DNA of 64,000 nt from assembly GCA_026005135.1 (NCBI GenBank), contig BPKM01000003.1, positions 1-64,000 of the forward strand, given 5' to 3'. Below, piece after piece: positions 38,102 through 48,688 of the stretch; positions within the stretch are counted from its first letter, which is position 1; each line of letters begins with the position of its first letter. The stretch comes from Leptospiraceae bacterium. GTDB lineage: Bacteria; Spirochaetota; Leptospiria; Leptospirales; Leptonemataceae. The notes beneath the pieces are model-generated. The model did no database searches, had not been told where the DNA came from, and saw only the letters and a list, made by a program, of their open reading frames with translations. A program made the position numbers and the translations under genes.

Positions 38102-40331
38102 GATTTTCTTTTTTTGTATTAAGTTTTTTTACAAGTACAACAACATTTCCTTTTTTATTATATTGAACAATATCGAATGCATTTTTTGTAATAAAAATAC
38201 CTCTACCATGTAAAGATTCCGAAAGATGTATATTTTTATCATTCAAATATTTTTCTACATCAAAACCTTTACCTTCATCAGTAATTTTATAAATAATTTC
38301 ATTTTGAGTAAATTTGTATTCTACAATAACTTTTTTATTTGCATAATAAGGATTTTTAAGACGTTCTTTAAGAATTTCATTATAAATACCTTGATTTAAA
38401 AATTGAGTTTTTTCTTGATTGGTAATTTCTAAGTTTCCATGTTCAATGGCATTAATTAACATTTCTCTAAGTCCAATACGTACCATACTTAATTCCATAT
38501 CATCAATTACTTCATTTAATTCTTCTGTTAGTTTAGAAATGATATTATCAATAAGATAAATATCTGTATTGGAAACAAATTTAATATATTCTTTTTCTAA
38601 GTAGTTTAATAAAGGATTTTTTTGTATGGGGGTAGCTCTTACTAAAAATTCTGAATTATCTTCGTTTTCTAAATTATAAATTTTTTCTATAAAGATGTCA
38701 AAATATTTAAAGGGAATGTCTCCATAAGATTTTAAAGGAAGCTGAATTTTTAGATTTTTTCCCTTTTGTAATGAATTAATAATTTGCTCTTCAAAAACTT
38801 CACTAACTTTACTTCGGTTTGTATCTTTGTAAATGATATCAAAGAAATGCTTGTTTAAAAAATCATTTTTATCGAGATTTAAAATATGACCAAAACTATC
38901 GCTAATATTTGTAATAATTCCATTATGATTTAAGGTAATTAAAATATCAGATGTATTATTAAAAAGAAAACGGTATTTTTCTTCGGAAATCTGTATTTGT
39001 TTATAAGCTTTTTTTAACTGTGTAATATTATTTTTTAACCTTTTATTAAGAGTTTCGACTTGTTTAAGAAGATTCATTAGATTATATACAACTCTTAAAG
39101 ATGCTCCGGAAAGGAAAATTAAAATACCATAATTACTTAATCCAGGGCTTTTGATTTTCTTTATATTTAAATATATATCGATTAATGTTAATATTACTAT
39201 AAAAAAGGTTCCAATTAATAAATTTCCCGGTATTGTATTTATAAATGATAAATATATACCATAAAGAAAATCAAATTTATTCAAATAATATTTTAAAGCT
39301 TTTATATAGTTAATTGTTATGATAACTAAAATTAATATTAACAAAATTGGTATACTGAGTTGCCATAGTAATAAAATATCATAAAGGGCATTATTTGGTA
39401 AAAAAATGGTAATGATTGAAAGTATAATACCATGATAAATACAGGTTCGAATAAAAATTTTATACCATAATTCTTTTTCTGTAAAGATGGAATTTAAAAA
39501 TAAGCAAAATAGAGGAATAGTTAAAAATAAACTTATTAATTCCAGTTTAAATATAATATATGCATTGGTTATAAAAAAGAAATGGTATACAAGCGGAGAA
39601 CGTATAAAAATATAAAAAGCAATCATAAGCGAAAATAATCCAAAAAATAAATAATATTTATCTTGGAAATTTTTTATAAAAAAAAGTAAATTAAAAATAC
39701 CTATAGAAGCATAAATCGTTATTAAAAAAATTAATAGATAATCTTTATTTGCATTTAAAATATTTGTAAGTTCATCAAAGTAATAGGGATTTCCATAATA
39801 AAAACCAGTTTCTTTAGATAAAGGATCTCCTTTTATATGAATACAAAGTATATTGGTACCTATCTGAATTAAATCTCTCTTGATAGGGATAATTACATTT
39901 TTCTGATTAATTTTTAAATTTTCGCTTATTTTGTTATCAATTAATTGATTGTTAAAATAAATTGCCCAGCTTTCTCCAATCTCAGCAAAGAAAAATCCTG
40001 GTGAGATAATTTTATCATAATCTTCTTTTGTTATGGGAATATAAATTAAAAAAGTAAAACTATTTTGAGGTAGTTTTCTCCATTCAAAAAACTTTCTTTT
40101 AGGAATATCAAGGGGTAAATCTGGAATCTGAACTTTTCTATCGCCTGGATTTGGTTCTACTTTGTAAAACCCATTAGTTAAAACTTGACTTTCATTTAAA
40201 TTACAATTATTTTTATCAAATCCTTTTTTTACATATACAGGTAATTCTGTTAAATCTATTGGATAAGAAAAAATTTTTGTATATGTAATTAAAAATAGAA
40301 ATATAAATTTTGTGATTTTTTTTATAAGCAT
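38091..40331 (-). CDS. 7TM-DISM sensor with PAS and RsbW-like ATPase domain
   Basis: A 746-residue signalling protein. A signal peptide and an extracytoplasmic jelly-roll domain (about 25-185) are followed by seven membrane segments (about 195-420; 7TM-DISM layout), a short coiled coil, a PAS domain (about 445-560), and a C-terminal HATPase of the serine-kinase/RsbW type: REMLINAIEHGN (N box), DEGKGFD and GRGIF. There is no HisKA phospho-acceptor box, so it is not a classical histidine kinase. Such proteins usually phosphorylate anti-sigma-factor antagonists, opposed by SpoIIE-type phosphatases like the broken gene at 31.1 kb. Confidence 0.8.
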   Translation of the reverse strand: MLIKKITKFIFLFLITYTKIFSYPIDLTELPVYVKKGFDKNNCNLNESQVLTNGFYKVEPNPGDRKVQIPDLPLDIPKRKFFEWRKLPQNSFTFLIYIPITKEDYDKIISPGFFFAEIGESWAIYFNNQLIDNKISENLKINQKNVIIPIKRDLIQIGTNILCIHIKGDPLSKETGFYYGNPYYFDELTNILNANKDYLLIFLITIYASIGIFNLLFFIKNFQDKYYLFFGLFSLMIAFYIFIRSPLVYHFFFITNAYIIFKLELISLFLTIPLFCLFLNSIFTEKELWYKIFIRTCIYHGIILSIITIFLPNNALYDILLLWQLSIPILLILILVIITINYIKALKYYLNKFDFLYGIYLSFINTIPGNLLIGTFFIVILTLIDIYLNIKKIKSPGLSNYGILIFLSGASLRVVYNLMNLLKQVETLNKRLKNNITQLKKAYKQIQISEEKYRFLFNNTSDILITLNHNGIITNISDSFGHILNLDKNDFLNKHFFDIIYKDTNRSKVSEVFEEQIINSLQKGKNLKIQLPLKSYGDIPFKYFDIFIEKIYNLENEDNSEFLVRATPIQKNPLLNYLEKEYIKFVSNTDIYLIDNIISKLTEELNEVIDDMELSMVRIGLREMLINAIEHGNLEITNQEKTQFLNQGIYNEILKERLKNPYYANKKVIVEYKFTQNEIIYKITDEGKGFDVEKYLNDKNIHLSESLHGRGIFITKNAFDIVQYNKKGNVVVLVKKLNTKKENHEK

Positions 40332-40343
40332 TGTTATCCCCCT

Positions 40344-40832
40344 TTATATTTTGCCTAATAAAACATTTACAAAACATCCTAATCCTTCTTTTCTACCAAT
40401 GAATCCCATTTTTTCTGTTGTTGTCGCTTTTATGGATATTTGTTCTATAGATATATTACATAATTTTGCAATGGATTGTTTTATCTTTTCTCTGTAAGGA
40501 TTTATTTTAGGGACTTCTGCAAGTATTGTAATATCTATATTTATCAGGTTAAAATTTTTTTGTCTCATAATTTCAAGAGCTTTATTTAAAATAATTTTCG
40601 AATCTATATTTTTATTTTTTTGTTCTGTATCTGGAAAAAAATAACCAATATCAGGTTCTCCACAGGCACCAAGGATTGCATCTGATAAAGCATGTAAAAT
40701 AATATCGCCATCAGAATGGGCTATAATTTTATAATAGGATTTTATTTTTATTCCCCCTAAGGAAATATCGTTTTCTTTATCTATTTTTTCTAATTGATGA
40801 AAATCAATTCCATTTCCAATACGAATATTCAT
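40344..40832 (-). CDS. ispF: 2-C-methyl-D-erythritol 2,4-cyclodiphosphate synthase
   Basis: A 162-residue IspF of the non-mevalonate isoprenoid pathway. The zinc ligands D10 and H12 (GIDFH) are present, with AHSDGDIILHALSDAILG and the C-terminal KATTTEKMGFIGRKEG. Length and motifs are normal. It lies 13 bp upstream of the sensor gene on the - strand. Confidence 0.95.
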   Translation of the reverse strand: MNIRIGNGIDFHQLEKIDKENDISLGGIKIKSYYKIIAHSDGDIILHALSDAILGACGEPDIGYFFPDTEQKNKNIDSKIILNKALEIMRQKNFNLINIDITILAEVPKINPYREKIKQSIAKLCNISIEQISIKATTTEKMGFIGRKEGLGCFVNVLLGKI

Positions 40833-40874
40833 TAATGGTCAATTAAAAGTAAAAATATATTTTTGCAAGATTTA

Positions 40875-41342
40875 TTAGGAATAGGGATTCTCAGTATCAA
40901 ATCTTTTATGGTCAAATTCGGTATGAGAATGCTCTTCAGCTTCTCGATTCTTATAAATTGGAATGGCAATATTATCTATAATTTGATTCCATTCATCTTG
41001 CTGGATTGCACTGGTTAATATCCATAAAAAATGTAAAGTAAAAATAGAAAAACAATCTAATATTAAAATAATTAACGATGAATCTTCTCCTTTAATGTTA
41101 TAATTTAATCGAATTTCATTTAATTGCTTAGAAATTTTGTAATCAACATAGATTCCCCATAGTCCACAGGTAAGAAGGTTAATGAGAAAATCTAACCAGA
41201 AAGGATTACCAGTAGGTGTATTACCAGTAAAAATTTGTAATTCTTTGTAGATTTTATAATACCAATATATTAAATATAATCCACAAGTAATTAATGTTAA
41301 TAAAATTATACTTAATGGTGATCGCTTTTCTATTTCGTACAT
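40875..41342 (-). CDS. DUF4234-like membrane protein
   Basis: A 155-residue protein with three to four hydrophobic segments and a duplicated motif, ITCGLYLIYWYYKIYKEL and LTCGLWGIYVDYKISKQL, typical of DUF4234 proteins. The function of the family is unknown. The C-terminal tail is hydrophilic. It lies 42 bp upstream of ispF. Confidence 0.7.
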   Translation of the reverse strand: MYEIEKRSPLSIILLTLITCGLYLIYWYYKIYKELQIFTGNTPTGNPFWLDFLINLLTCGLWGIYVDYKISKQLNEIRLNYNIKGEDSSLIILILDCFSIFTLHFLWILTSAIQQDEWNQIIDNIAIPIYKNREAEEHSHTEFDHKRFDTENPYS

Positions 41343-41400
41343 CTGCTTTTATTATGTAAAGTCTAAAATAAAATTTTTTCTTATAGATGCAAGAATAAAT

Positions 41401-43026
41401 TTATTGTTTTTTATATTCTAAGTTATACCATTCCAGCCATTGATTTTTCGTAATAAAATCTTTTTTGGTTTTTCTTTGTAGAGCTTTATAGATGATTTTT
41501 GCTTTTATATCTTCGGTATTTGTATTTTTTAAAATATCGATTAAAATATCAACAACTTCTGGTTCTTTTCGATTTGATAAAACTTCAATTGCAATATGTG
41601 ATATTTCTCCTTTTTGCTTTGCAAATTTCGTTAAAATTTCTAATGCTTCTTCTCCTGGAATTTCTCCTATTGTATTCAATGCATAAATTTGGGTTGCAGA
41701 ATCTATTGTTAATTTCTCTAAGACAGGTAATGCTTCTTTCGATTTGATATGTCCTAATGCCTCTATAGATAAAATTGCTAATTTTTTATCATTGCTTTGT
41801 GCTGTTTTAATTAAATAAGGTAATGCTTCTTTAGCTTCTAAAATTCCTAAGGACCAGGCAGCACCATATCTTCCTTCTCCATCGTTTTCCTGTAATACCT
41901 GAATAAGTATAGGAACAACTTCTTTATTTTGCATCCAACCTAAGGATTTTGCTATAATTTCTCTATCTGGACTATTTTTATTTAGTAAAATAGATTTTAT
42001 ATCTTCTAATGCTTTTTCGTATTTTAATTTACCCAATAATAAACATAAAGCTCCAATATTTTTTGAATTATTTTCCTTTAATTTTGAATAGGCTATATCG
42101 CCTATAGAAGGATGATTTATTTCCGCTAATATATCAACGACTAAAAGTTGAATCTCTTTTGTTTCTGTATCCAATAAAGGAAAAATTGGATTTATAATTG
42201 CTTTATTACGAATTTCTTTTAATGCAATAAATGAATTTTCTCCTAATTTATCTGGATATGTTTTTAAATAAGAGATTAATAAAGGAATAGATTTAATACT
42301 TTTAATCTTACCAAGAGCAAGTATAGAAGCTGCTTTTGTATTCGAAGGTTGATCCATTTGTAGCAATTTTAATAAATAAGATTCTGCTGGTTTATATTGA
42401 ATTCTTCCTAATGCCATTGCATATGTTCTATGTTTATCTGGATTTTGATTTTTTTGTGCCAAACTTAATAATATTTTTCCTATTTCGTTTTTTTGAGAGA
42501 GATTCAAAAGATTATTACATTTTTCTAATGCATTTACTATATGTAATCGTACAATCAAATCATCATCATTAAGATAATATGTTATTTCTTTTAAACTATT
42601 ATAATCACAATAATTAGCAATTGCATCTATAAGATAAGTTATATTTATTTTTTCTTTTGAAGTCAATTCTGGATGTTTTAAAAGTTGTAAAATAATGGGT
42701 AATGCTTCTTTATGTTGAAATTCTGATAATGTTAATGCCGCGATCTGTCTTACTGCAGAAGAGGAATCATTTTTTAATAGATCCATTAATTTGTTAGTTA
42801 AATCGTTCCATTTCTTTTGTTGAATGTATAAAATGGCAGTTGAACGTAATTGCCATTTCTCAGAATTAAGCATTTCTTGAATTTCATTTTTTGAAAATTC
42901 TTGATAGATATTATTTGGTTCTGGCATTTTATCTGGTTTTGGTGGACCACAAAATGGAACAATAAAAAATAAAAAAAATATTATATTTATATATCTAATA
43001 AATCTAATACTAAAAAGAAAAATCAT
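41401..43026 (-). CDS. HEAT-repeat lipoprotein
   Basis: About 541 residues when started at the ATG at 43026, which overlaps the upstream stop (ATGA). The signal peptide ends in a lipobox-like VPFC. The mature protein is built of about a dozen HEAT/PBS-type helical repeats of about 31-35 residues (for example AALTLSEFQHKEALPIILQLL and SILALGKIKSIKSIPLLI). Such proteins are protein-binding scaffolds. A further in-frame upstream ATG at 43080 would add 18 charged residues that spoil the signal peptide. Confidence 0.8.
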   Translation of the reverse strand: MIFLFSIRFIRYINIIFFLFFIVPFCGPPKPDKMPEPNNIYQEFSKNEIQEMLNSEKWQLRSTAILYIQQKKWNDLTNKLMDLLKNDSSSAVRQIAALTLSEFQHKEALPIILQLLKHPELTSKEKINITYLIDAIANYCDYNSLKEITYYLNDDDLIVRLHIVNALEKCNNLLNLSQKNEIGKILLSLAQKNQNPDKHRTYAMALGRIQYKPAESYLLKLLQMDQPSNTKAASILALGKIKSIKSIPLLISYLKTYPDKLGENSFIALKEIRNKAIINPIFPLLDTETKEIQLLVVDILAEINHPSIGDIAYSKLKENNSKNIGALCLLLGKLKYEKALEDIKSILLNKNSPDREIIAKSLGWMQNKEVVPILIQVLQENDGEGRYGAAWSLGILEAKEALPYLIKTAQSNDKKLAILSIEALGHIKSKEALPVLEKLTIDSATQIYALNTIGEIPGEEALEILTKFAKQKGEISHIAIEVLSNRKEPEVVDILIDILKNTNTEDIKAKIIYKALQRKTKKDFITKNQWLEWYNLEYKKQ

Positions 43027-43694
43027 TGTTCTGGAATTTCTTTTAAAAGTTTTTGGTATTCTTCTAATTCTTTTTTCCATTGTTTTAGATCTTGTTGTGC
43101 TAATTCTTTTTGTTGACTATCTATATTTTCGCTTTGGTTTGCCAGCCAATATTCTATTAATTCAATTCTTGATTGTAATTCTTTTATTTTGTAAGTAAAA
43201 TAAATTCTTTGTTCTTGTGGATTTATTGTAGGTTTTTCTGGAGCATCTGGACCATCAACACCTGGTTTTGCATTTTTATTTAGTTTTGCTTTTAAGGAAG
43301 CATATTTTGATTCTAAAGCAGTAAAAGTTTCTAATGTTTTTTGTCTTTCTTTTAATTGTTCTTCTGTTAAATTTAAATATTTCGAAGGAATATAAAAATT
43401 ATCTGGATATTTTCTTGCAAAATCAATCCATTGTTTTTCTATTTCTTCTTTATTTACCGTTTGGGGATTTTGTAGATCTGGCCATAATTTAAAGACTTCT
43501 TCTGGATCTAAATTTGGTTTAGGAGCATCAGGATAATATTCCTGTTCTGCTTGTGGTATATTGGGCAAATTAGGAATTTCGTTTTGAACAATTTCATCTT
43601 TTTCTTCTGGTTGTAATAAAAGATAAAAAAGAATTCCTATTGTTAGGACTATAATTACTGAAATGATAATTATTGAAAGTTTTTTCTTATCCAT
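43023..43694 (-). CDS. hypothetical membrane-anchored coiled-coil protein
   Basis: A 223-residue protein with one N-terminal membrane segment (about 6-28), an acidic proline-rich linker and a C-terminal region rich in Gln, Glu, Leu and Lys that should form coiled coil (about 105-220). No family recognised. It is translationally coupled (ATGA) to the HEAT-repeat lipoprotein, so the two probably work together at the cell envelope. Confidence 0.6.
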   Translation of the reverse strand: MDKKKLSIIIISVIIVLTIGILFYLLLQPEEKDEIVQNEIPNLPNIPQAEQEYYPDAPKPNLDPEEVFKLWPDLQNPQTVNKEEIEKQWIDFARKYPDNFYIPSKYLNLTEEQLKERQKTLETFTALESKYASLKAKLNKNAKPGVDGPDAPEKPTINPQEQRIYFTYKIKELQSRIELIEYWLANQSENIDSQQKELAQQDLKQWKKELEEYQKLLKEIPEQ

Positions 43695-43721
43695 ATAGAA
43701 TTCCTTATTTAATAATTATTA

Positions 43722-43752
43722 AAAAAAGGAATACCCTAAGAAGGGTACTCCA
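43722..43752 (-). terminator. intrinsic terminator after SGNH hydrolase
   Basis: On the - strand GGAGTACCCT, loop TCTT, AGGGTATTCC (nine of ten pairs allowing G-T) is followed by seven T. It lies directly after the stop codon of the hydrolase gene and ahead of the coiled-coil protein gene, separating two transcription units. Confidence 0.85.
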
Positions 43753-43753
43753 T

Positions 43754-45022
43754 TTATGTAAATATATTGATTATCCAGGAAATTGCCTGACCAATAATAT
43801 TTTCTGTTAAGAATTTTTTTAAATCAACTGGATTTCGATTTAAGGAATCATAATACCAAGCGGCATATTCATCAACTAATGGTATATTAAAACCGTATTT
43901 TTGATTGATAGCTTTAATTAATTCATTTGCCATAACAGCATGTCCATATCGATTTGGATGAACACCATCAAGGCTGAATACACCTGGTTTTCCCGGTAAT
44001 GGCCAATTCGCACCAGCATTTCCTGGAGACCATCCAGAAGGATGTCTAATGAGACGACCATTTTCTTTAATATCTTCGAAAATTAATTCTGCATCAGCAA
44101 GAGCAAAATTATAGGCAGCAGCTTTATTTCGCAATTCATTATTTAACATAGTTAAAAATTGACGAATTTGCTGTACTTCATTTGCATCTAAGACCTGATC
44201 TGGATTAGAAACAGACATTCTATAAAATGGCTTTAGTCCAGAATAATTGCTTCTTCCCTGTGGATCTTGATATGGTTCAAGATAGGCAATAGCGGTCACA
44301 TTAGGAACAGTAAAAATTACACCACCTTTGATAGAGTCAATACGGGATAATCTTAACATTACTTCATTAAAATCTCTTTTGAATCGTGCTTCGTCTAAGC
44401 AATCAAGGCTTGTATGTAAAGCAGTACAAAGAACATGATTTGCCCCAACAGCTGCAAAGACAAAACTTGGTTTAATTTTTTCCATGATCTGAATTTGGGT
44501 TCCAGCATTTCTTAAACCTAATTGGTGGAATTTGTCTGGTTTTTGACAATCAGGTACCTGTACCCAACGATATGTATACCAATACCATGTTTTCCAATAC
44601 CATTCCTTTACCCATTTTGTGGCTGTAATATCTTCGCATTCTCCACTGGTTTTTAATACAGATGTATAATCTGCCCCTGTTATACCTGCATGGGTAGGTA
44701 AATCATAGGTTTTTTCATTTCCACCAATAACAGAAGATGCTATACAGAATACACCACAATCACCTTTTAAAACATCTTCTAAATTTACATAAGGTCCTTT
44801 TAATTCATTATAATAAACATTTGCATTAGCTTGTTTTACCACCAGTACAGGATAAGCCCAGTCCTGGGTCTTTTTTTCTACAATGACACCATAAAATCCC
44901 TGGGAAAGTGAATCTCCCATTACACCAGGTTTGCGAAACATTTCAGATAAACTTTGAGAAAATATATTTACATTAATTCCTATCAATAATGACAGGAAAA
45001 AAATAAAATATTTTAATCGCAT
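43754..45022 (-). CDS. secreted SGNH/GDSL-type hydrolase
   Basis: A 422-residue exported esterase or lipase. A signal peptide (to about residue 22) precedes block I GDSLSQG (Ser nucleophile about 38), block III-like VGANHVLC, and block [13 protein letters not shown] (Asp-His). A cysteine-rich insert (about 120-170, CEDIT...DCQKP) is unusual for the family. It is preceded by an AGGAGG-like site and a 700-bp upstream region with palindromic elements. Confidence 0.85.
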   Translation of the reverse strand: MRLKYFIFFLSLLIGINVNIFSQSLSEMFRKPGVMGDSLSQGFYGVIVEKKTQDWAYPVLVVKQANANVYYNELKGPYVNLEDVLKGDCGVFCIASSVIGGNEKTYDLPTHAGITGADYTSVLKTSGECEDITATKWVKEWYWKTWYWYTYRWVQVPDCQKPDKFHQLGLRNAGTQIQIMEKIKPSFVFAAVGANHVLCTALHTSLDCLDEARFKRDFNEVMLRLSRIDSIKGGVIFTVPNVTAIAYLEPYQDPQGRSNYSGLKPFYRMSVSNPDQVLDANEVQQIRQFLTMLNNELRNKAAAYNFALADAELIFEDIKENGRLIRHPSGWSPGNAGANWPLPGKPGVFSLDGVHPNRYGHAVMANELIKAINQKYGFNIPLVDEYAAWYYDSLNRNPVDLKKFLTENIIGQAISWIINIFT

Positions 45023-45084
45023 ACACTCCTCCTAAGGTAGTAATTTTTAATACATAATTGTTTAATGTTAAATTAATTTTTTTG

Positions 45085-45150
45085 ACATTTTTGTCAATCC
45101 AAAAATAGTCAAAATATAAAATAAATAAAAAATAAACTGGTCAACCAGTT
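45085..45150 (-). promoter_or_regulatory. promoter/operator region of the SGNH hydrolase gene
   Basis: Two palindromes lie 65-130 bp upstream of the hydrolase start. TTGACATTTTTGTCAA (about 45082-45097) places a TTGACA -35-like box on the - strand. AACTGGT-CA-ACCAGTT (45135-45150) is a perfect 7-bp inverted repeat with a 2-bp spacer, resembling operators of GntR/FadR or TetR type. No cognate regulator gene is adjacent. Confidence 0.4.
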
Positions 45151-45302
45151 AGCAAATAAATATGAAATTGTATACCCAATTATAAAAGGAAGTGCAACGA
45201 ATTTTTTAATTTTTTTATAAAGAAAATTTATAAAAATGTTTATTATGGTTTTCCAATAATATGTAATTATGTAATAAAAAAAGAACCAATACCCTTAGAA
45301 CT

Positions 45303-45525
45303 TATATTCATCTTAAAATAATAGATGAAAGAGTTATCATTCAATTTTTTATGAGCAAATAGCATAAGAAAAATTGCGAAGCATTTAAATAGGACACCTT
45401 CTACCATTAGAAGAGTATTAAAAGAGAAAATTGTATACTGAAAATCATAAGAAAATTTATTCTGTCCGAAAGCCACAGAATTGATATAAAGTACAAAATA
45501 AAAGAAGATATTTAAGATAATTAAA
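45303..45525 (+). pseudogene. relic of an IS30-family transposase N-terminus
   Basis: In the otherwise non-coding 45023-45726 gap, + strand frames read IHLKIIDERVIIQFFMSK (to 45359) and, after one extra base at 45360, SIRKIAKHLNRTPSTIRRVL (45361-45420), then KIYSVRKPQN...KRRYLR in a third stretch with a stop. This matches the N-terminal HTH of IS30 transposases (HLTxEER...SIREIAKxLxRSPSTISREI). The catalytic DDE part is absent, and stops and frame breaks show that it is dead. I find no IS30 ends around it. Confidence 0.6.
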
Positions 45526-45690
45526 ATATTATTTGTCTAAAATAATTTATAAAATATAAATTAAGCGTTTACAAAAATATACAAATTAAATTAAAATATT
45601 TTTGATTCTATATATTTTGTAATTACTGACTTGAAATGCTTTTTTTGGAAAAATTATATGGTCTGGCTTAATAAAAATATAAAAAAAATA

Positions 45691-45713
45691 AAAAAGGGGA
45701 GAGCCCCTTTTTA
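45691..45713 (-). terminator. intrinsic terminator of clpB
   Basis: AAAAAGGGG, loop AGAG, CCCCTTTTT, with AT-rich tracts on both sides, lies 14 bp after the clpB stop codon. On the - strand the stem is followed by a T-rich run. It may act in both directions. Confidence 0.85.
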
Positions 45714-45726
45714 TTATATTGAATAA

Positions 45727-48312
45727 TTAAATTTGTACTTTTGTTAATTCTTCGAGTTTGATTTGATCATTTTCTACAGTAATTGCATATTGTTTTTCTG
45801 TATCGTAATTTCCTTCTAATATAACGCGAGCTAAGTAATTACCAACTTCTTTTTGTATAAGTCGTTTTAGAGGTCTTGCACCAAATTGTGGATCATATCC
45901 ACGTTTTGCTAACCAATCTACTAATTCATTAGAATATTGTAAATTCAATCCTTTTTCTTTTGCTCTATTAATTAATAAATTAAGTTGTATTTTAACAATA
46001 TCATGTAAGATTTCTTCTGTAATTGGATTGAACATAATAATTTCATCAATTCTATTTAAAAATTCTGGTCTAAAGAATCGTAATAATTCTTGATGTACTA
46101 ATCTCTCTTTTTCTTCTCCTGTTAAAGATTGGTCCATTAAGTAATGGCTACCAATATTAGATGTCATTATAATTAAGGTATTTTTAAAATCTACGGTGCG
46201 ACCTTTTGCATCAGTTAATCGACCATCATCAAAAATTTGTAAGAAAATATTAAATACCTCTGGATGGGCTTTTTCTACTTCATCAAATAAAATAACCTGA
46301 TAAGGTCTTCTACGTACAGCTTCTGTTAATTGGCCACCTTCTTCATATCCTACATATCCTGGTGGAGCTCCTATTAATCTTGCAACTGCATGTTTTTCCA
46401 TATATTCAGACATATCAAATCGTAAAAGAGCATGTTCATCGTCGAATAAAAATCTTGCTAAGGCTTTTGCTGTTTCTGTTTTACCAACACCTGTTGGACC
46501 TAAGAATAAAAATACACCCATTGGTCTATTTGGTTCAGAAAGTCCAGAGCGATTACGTAAAATTGCTTCTGTAACTGCTTTTAAAGCATGATCCTGGCCT
46601 ATTACCTGTTTTTTTAGTTCATCATACATATGGAGTAATTTTTCTTTTTCGCTTTGAAGCATTTTTGCAACAGGTATACCAGTCCATCTACTTACAATTA
46701 ATGCAATATCTTCTTCTGTTACTTCTTCTTTTAAATATTTTTTTTCTGCAGATTCAATTTGTTTTTCTAATTCCTGTAATTGTTTTTCTAATTGTACAAT
46801 TTGACCATATCGTATTTCAGCTACTTTATTATAATCACCAATACGTTCGTATTCTTTTTCTTTTATTTTCAATTGATCAATTTGTTCGCGAATTGCTTTT
46901 GCCTTTTCTACAATTTCTCTTTCGCTTTCCCAGATACCTTTCTTTTGATTAAATTCTTCTTCTAAATTGGCTAATTCTTGTTCTAATTCCTGTAATCTTT
47001 GTTGAGATGCTTTATCTTTTTCTCTTTTTAATGCTTCTCTTTCTATTTTTAGAGATTGAATTTTTTTCGCAATTTTATCTAATTCTTCTGGTAATGAGTC
47101 TAATTCTATTCTCATTTTACTCATTGCTTCGTCTATTAAGTCAACTGCTTTATCTGGTAAATATCTATCTCGTATATATCGATCTGATAATTTTGCTGCC
47201 GCAATAATAGCACCATCTGTTAAACGAATACCATGATGTAATTCATATCGATCTTTAAGTCCTCGTAAGATTGTAATAGTTTCTTCTACAGTTGGTTCTC
47301 TAACATAAACAGGCTGGAATCTTCTTTCTAATGCTTGATCTTTTTCTATATATTTTTGATATTCTTTTAATGTTGTTGCTCCAATACAACGAAGTTCACC
47401 TCTTGCTAAGGCTGGTTTTATCATATTAGCAGCATCCATTGCACCTTCTGCTGCACCTGCTCCAACAATTGTATGAATTTCGTCTATGAATAATATAATT
47501 CTTCCATCTGAACGTATTACTTCATCTAATAAAGCTTTTAAGCGATCTTCAAATTCACCTCTATATTTAGCTCCAGCAATCATACTACCAAGATCAAGTG
47601 CCCAGATTTCTTTATCTTTTAGAGTGTCTGGAACTTCGCCTGCTACTATTTTTCCAGCTAATCCTTCTACAATAGCTGTTTTTCCTACACCTGGTTCTCC
47701 AATTAAAATAGGATTATTTTTGGTTCTTCTGGTTAATACTTGCATAATACGTCGAATTTCTTCATCTCTACCAATAACAGGGTCAAGTTTACCTTTTCTT
47801 GCAAGTTCATTTAAATTTTTTGCATATTTAGATAGAGCATCCATACTATCTTCTGGATTATCAGATGTAATAGGTCTATCGCCACGTAAATCTTTAATGA
47901 CCTGTTGAATTGCTTCTTTTGTTAAACCAAATCTTTCTAAATCTGTTGCTAATTTAAATCTATTTTCTAAATAAGCTAAAATAATATGTTCTGTAGAAAG
48001 ATATAAATCCCCTCTATTAGACATGATTTTTTCTGCTTTTTGTAAAAGATTTATAAAACTCGAAGAAGGACGAACTTCATAACTTCCTTGAATTTTGGGA
48101 AGAGCATTTATGCTATTTTCAAAAAGTTTTAAAACAGTTTCTTTAGAAATATTTAATTTTGATAATAGCATTTCTCCAATGCCATTTTTCTGGGAAAAAA
48201 TTTCATACATTAAATGTTCGGGGGTTACTTCTGGATTCGATTTTTCTTGAGCTAAACTTTGTGAACTTTGTATTGCCTGAGCAGCCATTGTTGTAATTTT
48301 ATCAAGCTTCAT
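45727..48312 (-). CDS. clpB: ATP-dependent disaggregase ClpB
   Basis: An 861-residue Hsp104-type chaperone that, with DnaK, resolves protein aggregates. It has the Clp N-domain (1-145), NBD1 with Walker A GEPGVGKT (about 203-210), the coiled-coil middle domain (about 410-525) that distinguishes ClpB, NBD2 with GPTGVGKT (about 603-610), and the C-terminal domain. Length is normal. No CIRCE element is visible upstream, but a Fur-like box lies 88 bp ahead of the start. Confidence 0.97.
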   Translation of the reverse strand: MKLDKITTMAAQAIQSSQSLAQEKSNPEVTPEHLMYEIFSQKNGIGEMLLSKLNISKETVLKLFENSINALPKIQGSYEVRPSSSFINLLQKAEKIMSNRGDLYLSTEHIILAYLENRFKLATDLERFGLTKEAIQQVIKDLRGDRPITSDNPEDSMDALSKYAKNLNELARKGKLDPVIGRDEEIRRIMQVLTRRTKNNPILIGEPGVGKTAIVEGLAGKIVAGEVPDTLKDKEIWALDLGSMIAGAKYRGEFEDRLKALLDEVIRSDGRIILFIDEIHTIVGAGAAEGAMDAANMIKPALARGELRCIGATTLKEYQKYIEKDQALERRFQPVYVREPTVEETITILRGLKDRYELHHGIRLTDGAIIAAAKLSDRYIRDRYLPDKAVDLIDEAMSKMRIELDSLPEELDKIAKKIQSLKIEREALKREKDKASQQRLQELEQELANLEEEFNQKKGIWESEREIVEKAKAIREQIDQLKIKEKEYERIGDYNKVAEIRYGQIVQLEKQLQELEKQIESAEKKYLKEEVTEEDIALIVSRWTGIPVAKMLQSEKEKLLHMYDELKKQVIGQDHALKAVTEAILRNRSGLSEPNRPMGVFLFLGPTGVGKTETAKALARFLFDDEHALLRFDMSEYMEKHAVARLIGAPPGYVGYEEGGQLTEAVRRRPYQVILFDEVEKAHPEVFNIFLQIFDDGRLTDAKGRTVDFKNTLIIMTSNIGSHYLMDQSLTGEEKERLVHQELLRFFRPEFLNRIDEIIMFNPITEEILHDIVKIQLNLLINRAKEKGLNLQYSNELVDWLAKRGYDPQFGARPLKRLIQKEVGNYLARVILEGNYDTEKQYAITVENDQIKLEELTKVQI

Positions 48313-48399
48313 AGTGTTTCTCCTTTTAATTTAATTTTTTTATAATACTTTTTATAATTGCAATAAATTTATTTTTTATAGCTTAAATCTTGCAATAAT

Positions 48400-48414
48400 T
48401 GATAATGAGTCTCA
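48400..48414. promoter_or_regulatory. candidate Fur-family operator
   Basis: TGATAATGAGTCTCA matches the 7-1-7 Fur consensus TGATAATnATTATCA at 12 of 14 defined positions. It lies in the 376-bp divergent region (48313-48688) between clpB and the respiratory operon, 88 bp from the clpB start and 275 bp from actA. A TTGACA at 48615-48620 is the only other promoter-like feature I see there; it has no well-spaced -10 box. Confidence 0.45.
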
Positions 48415-48688
48415 ATTTAAACTAAAATTCTCTTAATAAAAAATATATCTGTTTTTATTTTAGCAATAATTATGCCAAATTTATTTTTATATAATATTGT
48501 TTTATTCTTATTATTTTTTATATGTTATGAAATTATGACAATTTTATTGTATGTTATATAATTAAATAAACAAAAAGCTATTCTTATTTTATATGTAAAA
48601 ATCTTTAATCTGAATTGACACGAAAACTTACTAAAAAAAAACAAGCATTATATTTTACTAATAGTGAATCCAGATCAAGGCCGTAGAT

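Noticed and set aside
45267..45476. A 69-codon - strand open frame in the clpB-hydrolase gap
   Set aside because: It is antisense to the IS30 transposase relic, has no ribosome-binding site and no recognisable content.
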